A DNA stretch of 5,201 nt, from positions 1 through 5,201 of the forward strand of contig JAFTHJ010000049.1 in NCBI GenBank assembly GCA_017457465.1. Direction: 5' to 3'. Shown in pieces: positions 1 through 5,201 of this stretch (positions are counted from its first letter, which is position 1; every line of letters starts with the position of its first letter). The stretch comes from Clostridia bacterium (GTDB lineage Bacteria; Bacillota; Clostridia; Oscillospirales; CAG-272). Made by a program: the position numbers and the translations under genes. The notes beneath the pieces are model-generated. The model was not told the DNA's origin and did no database searches. It worked only from the letters and a program-made list of their open reading frames with translations.

Positions 1-563
1 GAAAGGTGCCACATATTCTTATCCTTCGAATAGTTGGTCTCACGGTTTATCTTAAGGGGAACGTTATGCGCTTCGGCGTACTCTATCTCCTCCTCACGGG
101 ATTTGATGCTCCACTCACGCCAAGGAGCTATTATAGGCATATCGGGTGCGAACGCCTTGATAGTAAGTTCGAAACGAACCTGGTCATTTCCCTTACCTGT
201 ACAGCCGTGACAGATTGCGTCAGCGCCCTCTGCCTTTGCTATCTCAACGATACGCTTCGCGATAACGGGACGAGCAAAGGAAGTACCGAGCATATAATCC
301 TCGTACTTTGCTCCAGCCATAACCGTGGGGATAACATAATCCTCAACAAATTCCTCGGTGAGGTCCTCTATGTATATTTTGGATGCGCCTGTCTTGATTG
401 CCTTTTCCTCAAGTCCCTCAAGCTCATCGCTCTGACCTACGTTTCCGCTTACCGCGATAACCTCGCAGTTGTTATAATTTTCCTTGTGCCACGGAATGAT
501 TATCGATGTATCGAGACCTCCCGAGTACGCACGAACTACCTTTGTGATATCCTTTTTATTCAT
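1..563 (-). CDS. argG: Argininosuccinate synthase, N-terminal 187 residues (runs off the left edge)
   Basis: ArgG condenses citrulline with aspartate using ATP to give argininosuccinate, the next-to-last step of arginine synthesis, in the cytoplasm. My translation from the ATG at 563 gives an N-type ATP pyrophosphatase P-loop AYSGGLDTS at residues 12-20, then IIIPWHKENY (21-30), LGTSFARPVIAKR (92-104), HGCTGKGNDQVRFE (119-132) for citrulline/aspartate/ATP contacts, and APWREWS (146-152). The visible part ends in NYSKDKNMWHL, a segment normally just before mid-protein in this family of about 400 residues, so a little under half the gene is present and nothing is broken. The start is set by an AAAGGAG ribosome binding site a few bases upstream and by the usual short N-terminus before the P-loop. 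A consensus promoter lies about 40 bases upstream, so argG is probably transcribed apart from the leu operon behind it. The family identity is certain; only the C-terminal half is unseen. Confidence 0.97.
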   Translation of the reverse strand, partial: MNKKDITKVVRAYSGGLDTSIIIPWHKENYNNCEVIAVSGNVGQSDELEGLEEKAIKTGASKIYIEDLTEEFVEDYVIPTVMAGAKYEDYMLGTSFARPVIAKRIVEIAKAEGADAICHGCTGKGNDQVRFELTIKAFAPDMPIIAPWREWSIKSREEEIEYAEAHNVPLKINRETNYSKDKNMWHL

Positions 564-566
564 AAC

Positions 567-575
567 TTTCTCCTT
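567..575 (-). promoter_or_regulatory. Ribosome binding site of argG
   Basis: On the minus strand the sequence reads AAGGAGAAA, with the GGAG core (573-570) six bases before the ATG at 563. It is the strongest Shine-Dalgarno match in the window and fixes the argG start. The surrounding 11-mer AAAGGAGAAAG (576-566) also occurs on the same strand in the leu-operon terminator stem (962-952). Confidence 0.85.
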
Positions 576-599
576 TGTTGTATAAAATTCAGTTTACGG

Positions 600-612
600 T
601 GAATATTATACA
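600..612. promoter_or_regulatory. Candidate operator overlapping the argG -10 box
   Basis: The plus strand reads TGAATATTATACA (minus strand TGTATAATATTCA), a near-perfect palindrome that contains the TATAAT box. It differs by one base from the perfect palindrome TGAATATTATTCA at 695-707. The TGAAT/ATTCA half-sites resemble the ARG box bound by the arginine repressor ArgR/AhrC, and a protein here would block RNA polymerase. In the classical ARG box the half-sites are four bases apart; here they are three, so the ArgR assignment is an inference. Confidence 0.5.
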
Positions 613-633
613 TCATTTTATTTGACTTGTCAA
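605..633 (-). promoter_or_regulatory. Perfect consensus sigma-70/sigma-A promoter of argG
   Basis: On the minus strand a -35 box TTGACA (633-628) is followed by a spacer of exactly 17 bases and a -10 box TATAAT (610-605). Both hexamers match the consensus at all six positions. Transcription would start near 598, giving a leader of about 35 bases before the argG ATG. That is too short for a riboswitch or T-box, so control is more likely at transcription initiation. A promoter with no mismatches is expected to be strong and therefore to need a repressor; a palindromic element covers its -10 box. The start point is predicted, not shown. Confidence 0.88.
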
Positions 634-689
634 TACCTTTAATGACAATATTTTCATCTCTTTTAAGCCTCTTTTAGAGCGATATGCAC

Positions 690-719
690 AACAATGAATA
701 TTATTCACACATTTATTCA
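690..719 (-). promoter_or_regulatory. Proximal copy of a composite operator-like element, with perfect palindrome TGAATATTATTCA
   Basis: This stretch holds TGAAT at 695 and ATTCA at 703 and 715, with a perfect 13-base palindrome at 695-707. Read on the minus strand, its 30 bases match the plus strand at 870-899 in 24 positions, including 15 of the first 17. The two halves of the direct repeat are 12 bases apart in both copies. It lies about 60 bases upstream of the argG -35 box. It is probably a regulator binding site, with ArgR the natural candidate given the gene it precedes; the protein cannot be identified from the sequence alone. Confidence 0.45.
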
Positions 720-729
720 CAAAAAGCCT

Positions 730-772
730 TGAATATCAAGAAATTCAATGAATACAAGCCTTTCGATATTCA
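730..772. promoter_or_regulatory. Operator-like cluster with nested inverted repeats
   Basis: The outer arms TGAATATC (730-737) and GATATTCA (765-772) are perfect inverted repeats. Between them lies the palindrome ATTCAATGAAT (743-753), made of the same half-sites. So four TGAAT/ATTCA half-sites fall within 43 bases, centred near 750 and roughly symmetric. This fits a site for a multimeric DNA-binding protein such as the ArgR hexamer. The arms are far apart for a single dimer, so the exact binding units are not clear. Confidence 0.4.
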
Positions 773-869
773 TTTCAGCTTTACGGAGCACTGTAAAATA
801 TTTTTTACCAAACGAAGTCGAGCTGCTTAATACGAAATTTTATCAACAGCTCTGTCCATTTTTAACAAA

Positions 870-907
870 TGAATATATTTGTGAATATTAGTCATAATTA
901 GTGAATA
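870..907 (+). promoter_or_regulatory. Distal copy of the composite operator-like element
   Basis: Three TGAATA motifs in the same orientation start at 870, 882 and 902, 12 and then 20 bases apart. The first 30 bases (870-899) are a diverged inverted copy of 690-719, with 24 of 30 matching. The element lies about 240 bases upstream of the argG -35 box and just downstream of the leu-operon terminator. At that distance it could act through DNA looping or as an auxiliary operator. The binding protein is inferred, not seen. Confidence 0.4.
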
Positions 908-918
908 CAATCACTTTT

Positions 919-963
919 AAAAACGCCCAAAAGGAGAAAGACCGACAAAGCCTTTCTCCTTTT
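919..963 (-). terminator. Rho-independent terminator of the leu-ilvE operon
   Basis: On the minus strand a 12-bp perfect stem (AAAAGGAGAAAG, 963-952, pairing with CTTTCTCCTTTT, 940-929) encloses an 11-base loop. It is followed by GGGCG and then TTTTT (923-919). The hairpin begins seven bases after the ilvE stop, where an operon terminator belongs. The stem is A/T-rich at its base and the T-run is interrupted by GGGCG, so it may be moderate rather than very strong. On the plus strand the hairpin is followed by TTTTATATTTG, but no plus-strand gene needs it. Confidence 0.78.
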
Positions 964-970
964 ATATTTG

Positions 971-2041
971 TCAGATTACCTTGACTATCCAGCCGAATTC
1001 GTCGTCAAGTCTGCCCCACTGAATACCCGTGAGAGTATCATAGAGCTTCTGTGCTATCGCACCGATTTCGCCGTTATTTATAGTCATTTTTATATTTCCG
1101 TCATCGAGAAGTCCGATAGGAGATACGACTGCCGCCGTTCCCGTACCAAATGCCTCGTCGAGCTTACCGTTCTTATAAGCCTCGATAACCTCTTCCTCGG
1201 AAAGCTTTCTCTCCTCTACCTTGTATCCCATACTCTCGAGGAGCTTTATGCAGGACGCGCGTGTAACACCGGGGAGAATATTTCCCTCATTCAGCGCGGG
1301 GGTGATAACTGTTCCGTCGATAACAAAGAATACATTCATCGCGCCGACCTCGTCGATATACTTATGCTCAACTCCGTCGAGCCAGAGAACCTGCGCATAT
1401 CCCATCTTCTCTGCTTTTTCCTGACCGATAAGCGATGCTGCATAGTTTCCGCCTATCTTTGCAAATCCCGTACCGCCTCTTACGGCTCTTACATATTCAC
1501 GCTCTATGAATATCTTAACGGGCTTTATTCCCTCTGCGTAGTATGCGCCTACGGGAGAGAGGATTATCATAAACTTATAGCTCTTTGAGGGGTGTACGCC
1601 AAGCTGAACGTCTGTAGCGATTATGAAGGGACGGATATAGAGAGAGGTTCCCTCAACTGTCGGTACCCAATCACGCTCAACCTCAACTATTGCCTTGATA
1701 GCGTCAAGTGCGTCAGATGGATTGATTTTGGGAATGCAAAGACGCTCGTTGGTATTATTCATACGCTCGATATTCTTGTCAGGCCTGAAAAGCTGGATTC
1801 CGCCCGTGGGAGTTCTGTACGCCTTAAGTCCCTCAAACATCTCCTGCGCGTAATGGAATACCATACACGCGGGGTCGAGAGAGAGATTCTGATAAGGTAC
1901 TATACGCGCGTCGTGCCAACCCATTCCCTCGTCGTAATCCATAATAAACATATGGTCTGTGAAATATTTTCCAAATCCGAGCTTATTAAAATCGGGCTTT
2001 TCTTTTCTGTTTTCGACCAATTCGTATTTTATATTAAGCAT
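971..2041 (-). CDS. ilvE: Branched-chain amino acid aminotransferase
   Basis: IlvE is a PLP-dependent (fold type IV) enzyme that moves an amino group from glutamate to the keto acids of leucine, valine and isoleucine. The 356 residues match the usual length of the Bacillus/mitochondrial-type subgroup. Visible features are FGKYFTDHMF (23-32), HYAQEMFEGLKAYR (63-76), YIRPF (135-139), the catalytic lysine K195 in GGTGFAKIGGNYAASL (189-204), EVGAMN (231-236) with the cofactor-contacting glutamate, NILPGVTR (254-261), and GTGTAAVVSPIG (299-310) for the PLP phosphate. I choose the ATG at 2041 because AGAAGGGA sits nine bases upstream and MLNIKYELVENRK is a typical N-terminus. An in-frame ATG at 2098 would add 19 unfamiliar residues and overlap leuB. 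It starts 17 bases after leuB and is the last gene of the operon, supplying the final step of leucine synthesis. No residue of the active site looks altered. Confidence 0.96.
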   Translation of the reverse strand: MLNIKYELVENRKEKPDFNKLGFGKYFTDHMFIMDYDEGMGWHDARIVPYQNLSLDPACMVFHYAQEMFEGLKAYRTPTGGIQLFRPDKNIERMNNTNERLCIPKINPSDALDAIKAIVEVERDWVPTVEGTSLYIRPFIIATDVQLGVHPSKSYKFMIILSPVGAYYAEGIKPVKIFIEREYVRAVRGGTGFAKIGGNYAASLIGQEKAEKMGYAQVLWLDGVEHKYIDEVGAMNVFFVIDGTVITPALNEGNILPGVTRASCIKLLESMGYKVEERKLSEEEVIEAYKNGKLDEAFGTGTAAVVSPIGLLDDGNIKMTINNGEIGAIAQKLYDTLTGIQWGRLDDEFGWIVKVI

Positions 2042-2051
2042 TTTTTCGTCT

Positions 2052-2059
2052 TCCCTTCT
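2052..2059 (-). promoter_or_regulatory. Ribosome binding site of ilvE, abutting the leuB stop
   Basis: The minus strand reads AGAAGGGA ten bases before the ATG at 2041, touching the last base of the leuB TAA (2061-2059). The spacing is on the long side and the match is moderate. It supports the 2041 start over the upstream in-frame ATG at 2098, which has no comparable site, and suggests translation coupled to leuB. Confidence 0.6.
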
Positions 2060-3129
2060 TATATATTTGCGGCAATTATGCTGCCCATCTCGGAGCATTT
2101 TACCTTCTTAAAGCCTTCCTTATAGATATCCGCCGTTCTGTAGCCGTCGTCAAGCGCTTTGTTTACAGCCGCCTCTATAGCATCCGCCTCACGGGGCATA
2201 TCAAAGGAATAACGGAGCATCATAGCACAGGACATAATCGTTCCTATGGGGTTTGCGATATCCATTCCCGCAATATCGGGAGCCGAGCCGTGAATAGGCT
2301 CGTACATACCGAGAGTTCCCTCGGAAAGACTTGCCGAGGGCATCATTCCGATAGAGCCCGTGAGCATACTTGCCTCGTCGGAAAGGATATCACCGAACAT
2401 ATTTTCGGTAACTATAACATCAAACTGCGAGGGGTTCTTGATAAGCTGCATAGCCGTGTTATCAACGAGAATATCGCTGTACTCAACATCGGCGTACTCA
2501 TCCGCAAGTCTGTGCATAACCGCTCTCCAGAGTCTTGAGGAATCAAGGACGTTAGCCTTATCGACAGACGCGACGCGAGAGGAGCGCTTACGAGCGGTCT
2601 CAAAAGCTACCCTGCCTATTCTCTCTATCTCGTGCTCACTGTATGTCATCTCGTCCGTAGCCACCTTTTCACCGTCAAGCATTTCGGTTCTGCGTTTACC
2701 GAAATAGATTCCTCCCGTCAACTCTCTGACTATCATAAGGTCGATTCCGTTACCCACGATAGAGGGCTTGAGAGGAGATGAGTCCGCAAGCTGCATAAAG
2801 AGCTTTGTGGGACGGAGATTAGCGAAAAGACCGAGCTCACTTCTGACCGCAAGCAGAGCCTTTTCGGGACGTATAGAGGGGTCAACATTATCCCACTTGG
2901 GACCGCCTACCGCTCCGAGAAGAACGCTGTCTGCGCTCTTGCACTTCTCCATTCCCTCTTTTGTTATCGGCACACCGTACTTGTCGATACTGCAACCGCC
3001 GATATCGACCTCGGTATATGTAAACTTATGCGAATATTTCTCGCATACCTTGTCAAGTACCTTTATAGCCTCATTAACTATCTCGGGGCCTATTCCGTCG
3101 CCCTTGAGGACGGTGATATTCTTGTTCAT
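2059..3129 (-). CDS. leuB: 3-isopropylmalate dehydrogenase
   Basis: LeuB oxidises and decarboxylates 3-isopropylmalate to 2-ketoisocaproate with NAD and a divalent metal. The 356 residues are the normal length. The family signatures are all present: KGDGIGPEIV (9-18), substrate-binding arginines R96 and R106 (in LFANLRPTK) and R135 (in VRELTGGIYFG), catalytic Y142 and K191 (SVDKANVLDSSRLW), and metal-binding D223, D247 and D251 (in VDNTAMQL and ENMFGDILSDEASML). The dinucleotide site HGSAPDIAG (280-288) carries D285, expected for NAD rather than NADP. The ATG at 3129 follows AAGAGGGT with six bases between and comes 12 bases after the leuD stop, so leuB is translated from the same operon messenger. 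Nothing is truncated or unusual. Related isocitrate and tartrate dehydrogenases share the fold, but the operon and the LRPTK/RELTGGIYFG motifs settle the call. Confidence 0.97.
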   Translation of the reverse strand: MNKNITVLKGDGIGPEIVNEAIKVLDKVCEKYSHKFTYTEVDIGGCSIDKYGVPITKEGMEKCKSADSVLLGAVGGPKWDNVDPSIRPEKALLAVRSELGLFANLRPTKLFMQLADSSPLKPSIVGNGIDLMIVRELTGGIYFGKRRTEMLDGEKVATDEMTYSEHEIERIGRVAFETARKRSSRVASVDKANVLDSSRLWRAVMHRLADEYADVEYSDILVDNTAMQLIKNPSQFDVIVTENMFGDILSDEASMLTGSIGMMPSASLSEGTLGMYEPIHGSAPDIAGMDIANPIGTIMSCAMMLRYSFDMPREADAIEAAVNKALDDGYRTADIYKEGFKKVKCSEMGSIIAANI

Positions 3130-3141
3130 TTCTTTACCCTC

Positions 3142-3627
3142 TTATCTGTTCTTTATAGAATTCAGAAGTCCGTCGGATTTGATTATATTCTTAACGAAAT
3201 CCGGAAAGGGCTCTGCCTTGTATGTTTCGTTTTTAGTGTGGTTTGTGATAACGCCCGTATCGAAGTCTATCGATACCTCGTCTCCGTTCTCTATCTTCTC
3301 ACTTGCCTCGGGACATTCGAGTATCGCAAGTCCTATATTTATAGAGTTACGGAAGAAGATTCTCGCAAATGTCTTTGCGATAACGCAGGAGACACCCGAT
3401 GTTTTTATCGCGAGAGGCGCGTGTTCACGGGAGGAGCCGCAACCGAAGTTTGCTCCGCCCACGATTATATCGCCCACCTTTACCTTGGCAGCAAAATCCT
3501 TGTCGATATCCTCCATACAGTGCGAAGCAAGTTCCTTTGCGTCGGATGTATTCAGATATCTCGCGGGAATGATAACGTCGGTATCCACGTTATCTCCGTA
3601 TTTATGTACGTATCCTTTGGTATTCAT
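3142..3627 (-). CDS. leuD: 3-isopropylmalate dehydratase, small subunit
   Basis: LeuD is the swivelling small subunit that pairs with LeuC to isomerise 2-isopropylmalate to 3-isopropylmalate. The 161 residues fit the short form common in Clostridia and archaea; the enterobacterial form is near 200 residues. Seen in order are YGDNVDTDVIIPARYL (10-25), the conserved loop GGANFGCGSSREHAP (57-71), and AKTFARIFFRNSINIG (84-99), all diagnostic of the aconitase swivel domain. The ATG at 3627 is preceded by GAGGAGAG with five bases between, and lies 13 bases after the leuC stop, whose last base is just outside that site. Sequence alone does not always separate LeuD from the homoaconitase small subunit, but the position between leuC and leuB makes the leucine role secure. 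Confidence 0.96.
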   Translation of the reverse strand: MNTKGYVHKYGDNVDTDVIIPARYLNTSDAKELASHCMEDIDKDFAAKVKVGDIIVGGANFGCGSSREHAPLAIKTSGVSCVIAKTFARIFFRNSINIGLAILECPEASEKIENGDEVSIDFDTGVITNHTKNETYKAEPFPDFVKNIIKSDGLLNSIKNR

Positions 3628-3640
3628 ATAAGCTCTCCTC

Positions 3641-4906
3641 TCACTTTATGTCTCTGGGATCGCATATTCTGCCCATTACCGCAGACGCCGCCGCGACCTC
3701 GGGACTTGCAAGGTATATCTTCGAGGTAACGTGTCCCATACGTCCGACGAAGTTTCTATTGGTAGTAGCGACAGCTATCTCGTCTGCCGCGAGTATTCCC
3801 ATATATCCGCCAAGGCAAGGTCCGCAGGTAGGGGTTGATACGACACAGCCCGCGTCGATAAATGTGTCAATATATCCGAGCGCGATACAGTCCTTATATA
3901 TCTTCTGTGTCGCGGGGATAACGATACATCTGATGCCCTCCGCAATATGTCTGCCGCGAAGTATCTCTGCCGCCGCCTTCATATCCGAAAGTCTTCCGTT
4001 CGTGCAGGAGCCGATAACCACCTGATCGGGGATTATATCGGAAAGCTCTCTTGCTTCCTTTGTATTCTCGGGAAGATGAGGACAAGCCACTGTGGGTTCT
4101 ATCTTCGAGAGGTCAATGGTGTAGACCTCGTCATATTCGGCGTCATCATCAGCGCGATATACCTTGAAGTCTCTGGTAACTCTCTCGTTTACATACGCGA
4201 GTGTAACCTCGTCGACCGCAAATAGACCGTTTTTAGCACCTGCCTCGATAGCCATATTCGCCATACAGAGTCTGTCGTCCATAGTGAGCGACTTCAGTCC
4301 GCTTCCCGTAAACTCCATAGACTTATAAAGTGCGCCGTCAACGCCTATCATACCTATGATATGAAGAATAACGTCCTTACCCGAAACGTAAGGTCTGCGA
4401 AGCTCTCCGACAAGCTCGAATTTTATAGCAGAGGGAACCTTGAACCAAGCCTCGCCCGTTGCCATACCCGCTGCCATATCGGTGCTTCCCACGCCTGTGG
4501 AGAACGCGCCGAGAGCGCCGTATGTACAGGTGTGCGAGTCAGCTCCGATAACCGCTTCACCCGGGGCTACCAAGCCCTTTTCGGGAAGAAGCGCGTGTTC
4601 TATTCCCATCTCTCCGACATCGTAGTAATTCTTTATTGAAAAATTCTTTGCGAATATACGGCACTGCTTACACTGCTCTGCCGCCTTGATATCCTTATTG
4701 GGCGCAAAATGGTCCATTACAAGCGATATCTTTTCTTTATCAAAAACCGAATCAAATCCGTTCTTCTTGAACTCGTTTATAGCAACGGGAGATGTGATAT
4801 CGTTTCCGAGTACCATATCAAGCTTCGCCATAATAAGCTGACCCGCTCTTACAGAATCAAGTCCCGCGTGAGCCGCCAGAATCTTCTGTGTCATCGTCAT
4901 AGCCAT
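3641..4906 (-). CDS. leuC: 3-isopropylmalate dehydratase, large subunit
   Basis: LeuC is the iron-sulfur subunit of isopropylmalate isomerase, a member of the aconitase family. The product is 421 residues, the length of the clostridial/archaeal form. The three cluster cysteines are C301 (GSCTNGRLSD) and C361 and C364 (TPTCGPCLGG). Other family motifs are MTMTQKILAAHAG near the N-terminus, DHFAPNKD (65-72), and GADSHTCTYGALGAFSTGVGS (121-141). The start is ambiguous: in-frame codons are GTG 4915 and ATG 4906, 4900 and 4894. I prefer ATG 4906 because AAGAGGTG ends six bases upstream, whereas the GTG lies inside that ribosome binding site. The gene begins 12 bases after leuA and ends 13 bases before leuD. 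A [4Fe-4S] enzyme with a labile cluster suits an anaerobe. A homoaconitase role is possible by family but unlikely in this operon. Confidence 0.96.
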   Translation of the reverse strand: MAMTMTQKILAAHAGLDSVRAGQLIMAKLDMVLGNDITSPVAINEFKKNGFDSVFDKEKISLVMDHFAPNKDIKAAEQCKQCRIFAKNFSIKNYYDVGEMGIEHALLPEKGLVAPGEAVIGADSHTCTYGALGAFSTGVGSTDMAAGMATGEAWFKVPSAIKFELVGELRRPYVSGKDVILHIIGMIGVDGALYKSMEFTGSGLKSLTMDDRLCMANMAIEAGAKNGLFAVDEVTLAYVNERVTRDFKVYRADDDAEYDEVYTIDLSKIEPTVACPHLPENTKEARELSDIIPDQVVIGSCTNGRLSDMKAAAEILRGRHIAEGIRCIVIPATQKIYKDCIALGYIDTFIDAGCVVSTPTCGPCLGGYMGILAADEIAVATTNRNFVGRMGHVTSKIYLASPEVAAASAVMGRICDPRDIK

Positions 4907-4912
4907 ATCAAT

Positions 4913-4920
4913 CACCTCTT
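4913..4920 (-). promoter_or_regulatory. Ribosome binding site of leuC, overlapping the leuA stop
   Basis: The minus strand reads AAGAGGTG, sharing two bases with the leuA TAA (4921-4919) and leaving six bases before the ATG at 4906. Its last three bases are the GTG that would otherwise be the longest in-frame start. Because this GTG is needed for ribosome binding, initiation at 4906 is the better reading. Confidence 0.7.
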
Positions 4921-5201
4921 ATTTGGACAAAAGTTTACGGTTTACCGCAGATACGAGCGCGTTTACGGATGCGGCGATAATATCGTCGCTGACTCCCGCG
5001 CCCCAGCTTATCTTACCGTCGGGGAATGTTACACTCACATATGTTACAGCCGCGGAGGTTGAACCTATAGAGAGCGCATGTTCGGTATAGGTGAGGTTGG
5101 AATACTCGATTCCGAGGTGCTTCTTGAGCGCGTTGCTGACCGCGTCAAGACGTCCGTTACCCGCCGCGGATACGTCAACGTGTCCCTCTGTGGTCTCTAC
5201 C
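4919..5201 (-). CDS. leuA: 2-isopropylmalate synthase, C-terminal 93 residues (runs off the right edge)
   Basis: LeuA condenses acetyl-CoA with 2-ketoisovalerate, the committed step to leucine. Only part of the C-terminal regulatory (leucine-binding, LeuA dimer) domain is in the window; the catalytic TIM barrel lies beyond the edge. My translation shows GNGRLDAVSNALKKHLG (14-30 of the visible part), the EHALSIG segment (40-46), a beta strand AAVTYVSVTFPDG, and the ending ISWGAGVSDDIIAASVNALV (64-83) then SAVNRKLLSK. The EHAL, WGxG and SAVNR features resemble the longer yeast/Mycobacterium-type enzyme (about 560 residues) more than the Escherichia type, which I infer from memory of the families. 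The TAA is at 4921-4919, 12 bases before leuC. As the first gene seen in the operon it is the likely target of leucine feedback, through this domain. A citramalate or homocitrate synthase shares the fold, but the context favours LeuA. Confidence 0.92.
   Translation of the reverse strand, partial: VETTEGHVDVSAAGNGRLDAVSNALKKHLGIEYSNLTYTEHALSIGSTSAAVTYVSVTFPDGKISWGAGVSDDIIAASVNALVSAVNRKLLSK

Larger units (their letters stand above)
564..970. other. AT-rich intergenic region between ilvE and argG
   Basis: No convincing gene lies in these 407 bases. From the argG side it contains the argG ribosome binding site and promoter (567-633), an operator-like palindrome on the -10 box, two further half-site clusters (690-772), a stretch at about 774-865 with nothing I can name apart from a short GTAAAA...TTTTAC inverted repeat (793-808), a distal half-site cluster (870-907), and the leu-operon terminator (919-963). 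I count twelve TGAAT or ATTCA pentamers between 587 and 906; by rough composition about two would be expected. The base composition is clearly more AT-rich than the flanking genes. Confidence 0.8.

Noticed and set aside
564..605. Riboswitch, T-box or attenuator in the argG leader.
   Set aside because: The predicted leader is only about 35 bases and contains no stable hairpin or T-box motif.
720..776. Minus-strand 18-codon frame (MNIERLVFIEF...) as a possible leader peptide for argG.
   Set aside because: It lies upstream of the argG promoter, lacks a ribosome binding site and has no run of arginine codons.
684..830. Plus-strand 48-codon open frame starting ATGCACAAC and ending TAA in the ilvE-argG gap.
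   Set aside because: It has no clear ribosome binding site or promoter, is made largely of the AT-rich half-site repeats, and shows no recognisable domain. An open frame of this size is not surprising across six frames of this region.
840..848. TTATCAACA, one mismatch from a DnaA box.
   Set aside because: It is a single site with no cluster, no dnaA/dnaN nearby and no unwinding element; a chance match in AT-rich DNA.
971..2098. Longer ilvE beginning at ATG 2098.
   Set aside because: The extra 19 residues overlap the end of leuB, have no ribosome binding site and do not look like an aminotransferase N-terminus; the start at 2041 has both.
2768..3631. Long plus-strand open frames opposite the leu, ilvE and argG genes (up to 287 codons, for example 2768-3631, 6-602, 968-1588).
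   Set aside because: They are antisense shadows of clearly identified genes, produced by the codon bias of the real strand. Their products are low-complexity, Ser/Leu/Ile-rich, and without family motifs.

Overview
The window carries ordinary branched-chain amino acid and arginine biosynthesis genes. All of them lie on the minus strand, so transcription runs from high to low coordinates. The short intergenic gaps, strong AG-rich ribosome binding sites, consensus sigma-70/sigma-A type promoter, moderate G+C coding DNA rich in ATA and GGG/GGA codons, and AT-rich intergenic DNA fit a Gram-positive anaerobe of the Clostridia (Ruminococcus/Oscillospiraceae-like). That placement is an impression from style and protein flavour, not a proven assignment.

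Layout in order of transcription: the 3' end of leuA (5201-4919, cut by the window edge), leuC (4906-3641), leuD (3627-3142), leuB (3129-2059) and ilvE (2041-971) are packed with gaps of 12, 13, 12 and 17 bases, so they form one operon. A 12-bp hairpin with a T-rich tail (963-919) lies right behind the ilvE stop and closes the operon. A 407-base AT-rich intergenic region follows (970-564). It ends in a perfect TTGACA-17-TATAAT promoter driving argG, whose first 187 codons (563-1) are present before the left edge.

The leu genes encode the whole route from 2-ketoisovalerate to leucine: 2-isopropylmalate synthase (LeuA), the two-subunit isomerase (LeuC + LeuD), 3-isopropylmalate dehydrogenase (LeuB) and the final branched-chain aminotransferase (IlvE). 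IlvE would also finish valine and isoleucine. ArgG joins citrulline and aspartate in arginine synthesis and appears to be a separate transcription unit.

I see no mobile element, CRISPR array, RNA gene or new protein system. The part most worth a second look is the intergenic region upstream of argG. It is studded with twelve TGAAT/ATTCA half-sites, includes a palindrome that overlaps the argG -10 box, and holds a 30-base composite element repeated in inverted orientation. Together these look like a large ArgR-type operator array, possibly a looping one, although the spacing inside the palindromes departs by one base from the textbook ARG box. The terminator's 3' arm is also an exact 11-base complement of the argG Shine-Dalgarno region.
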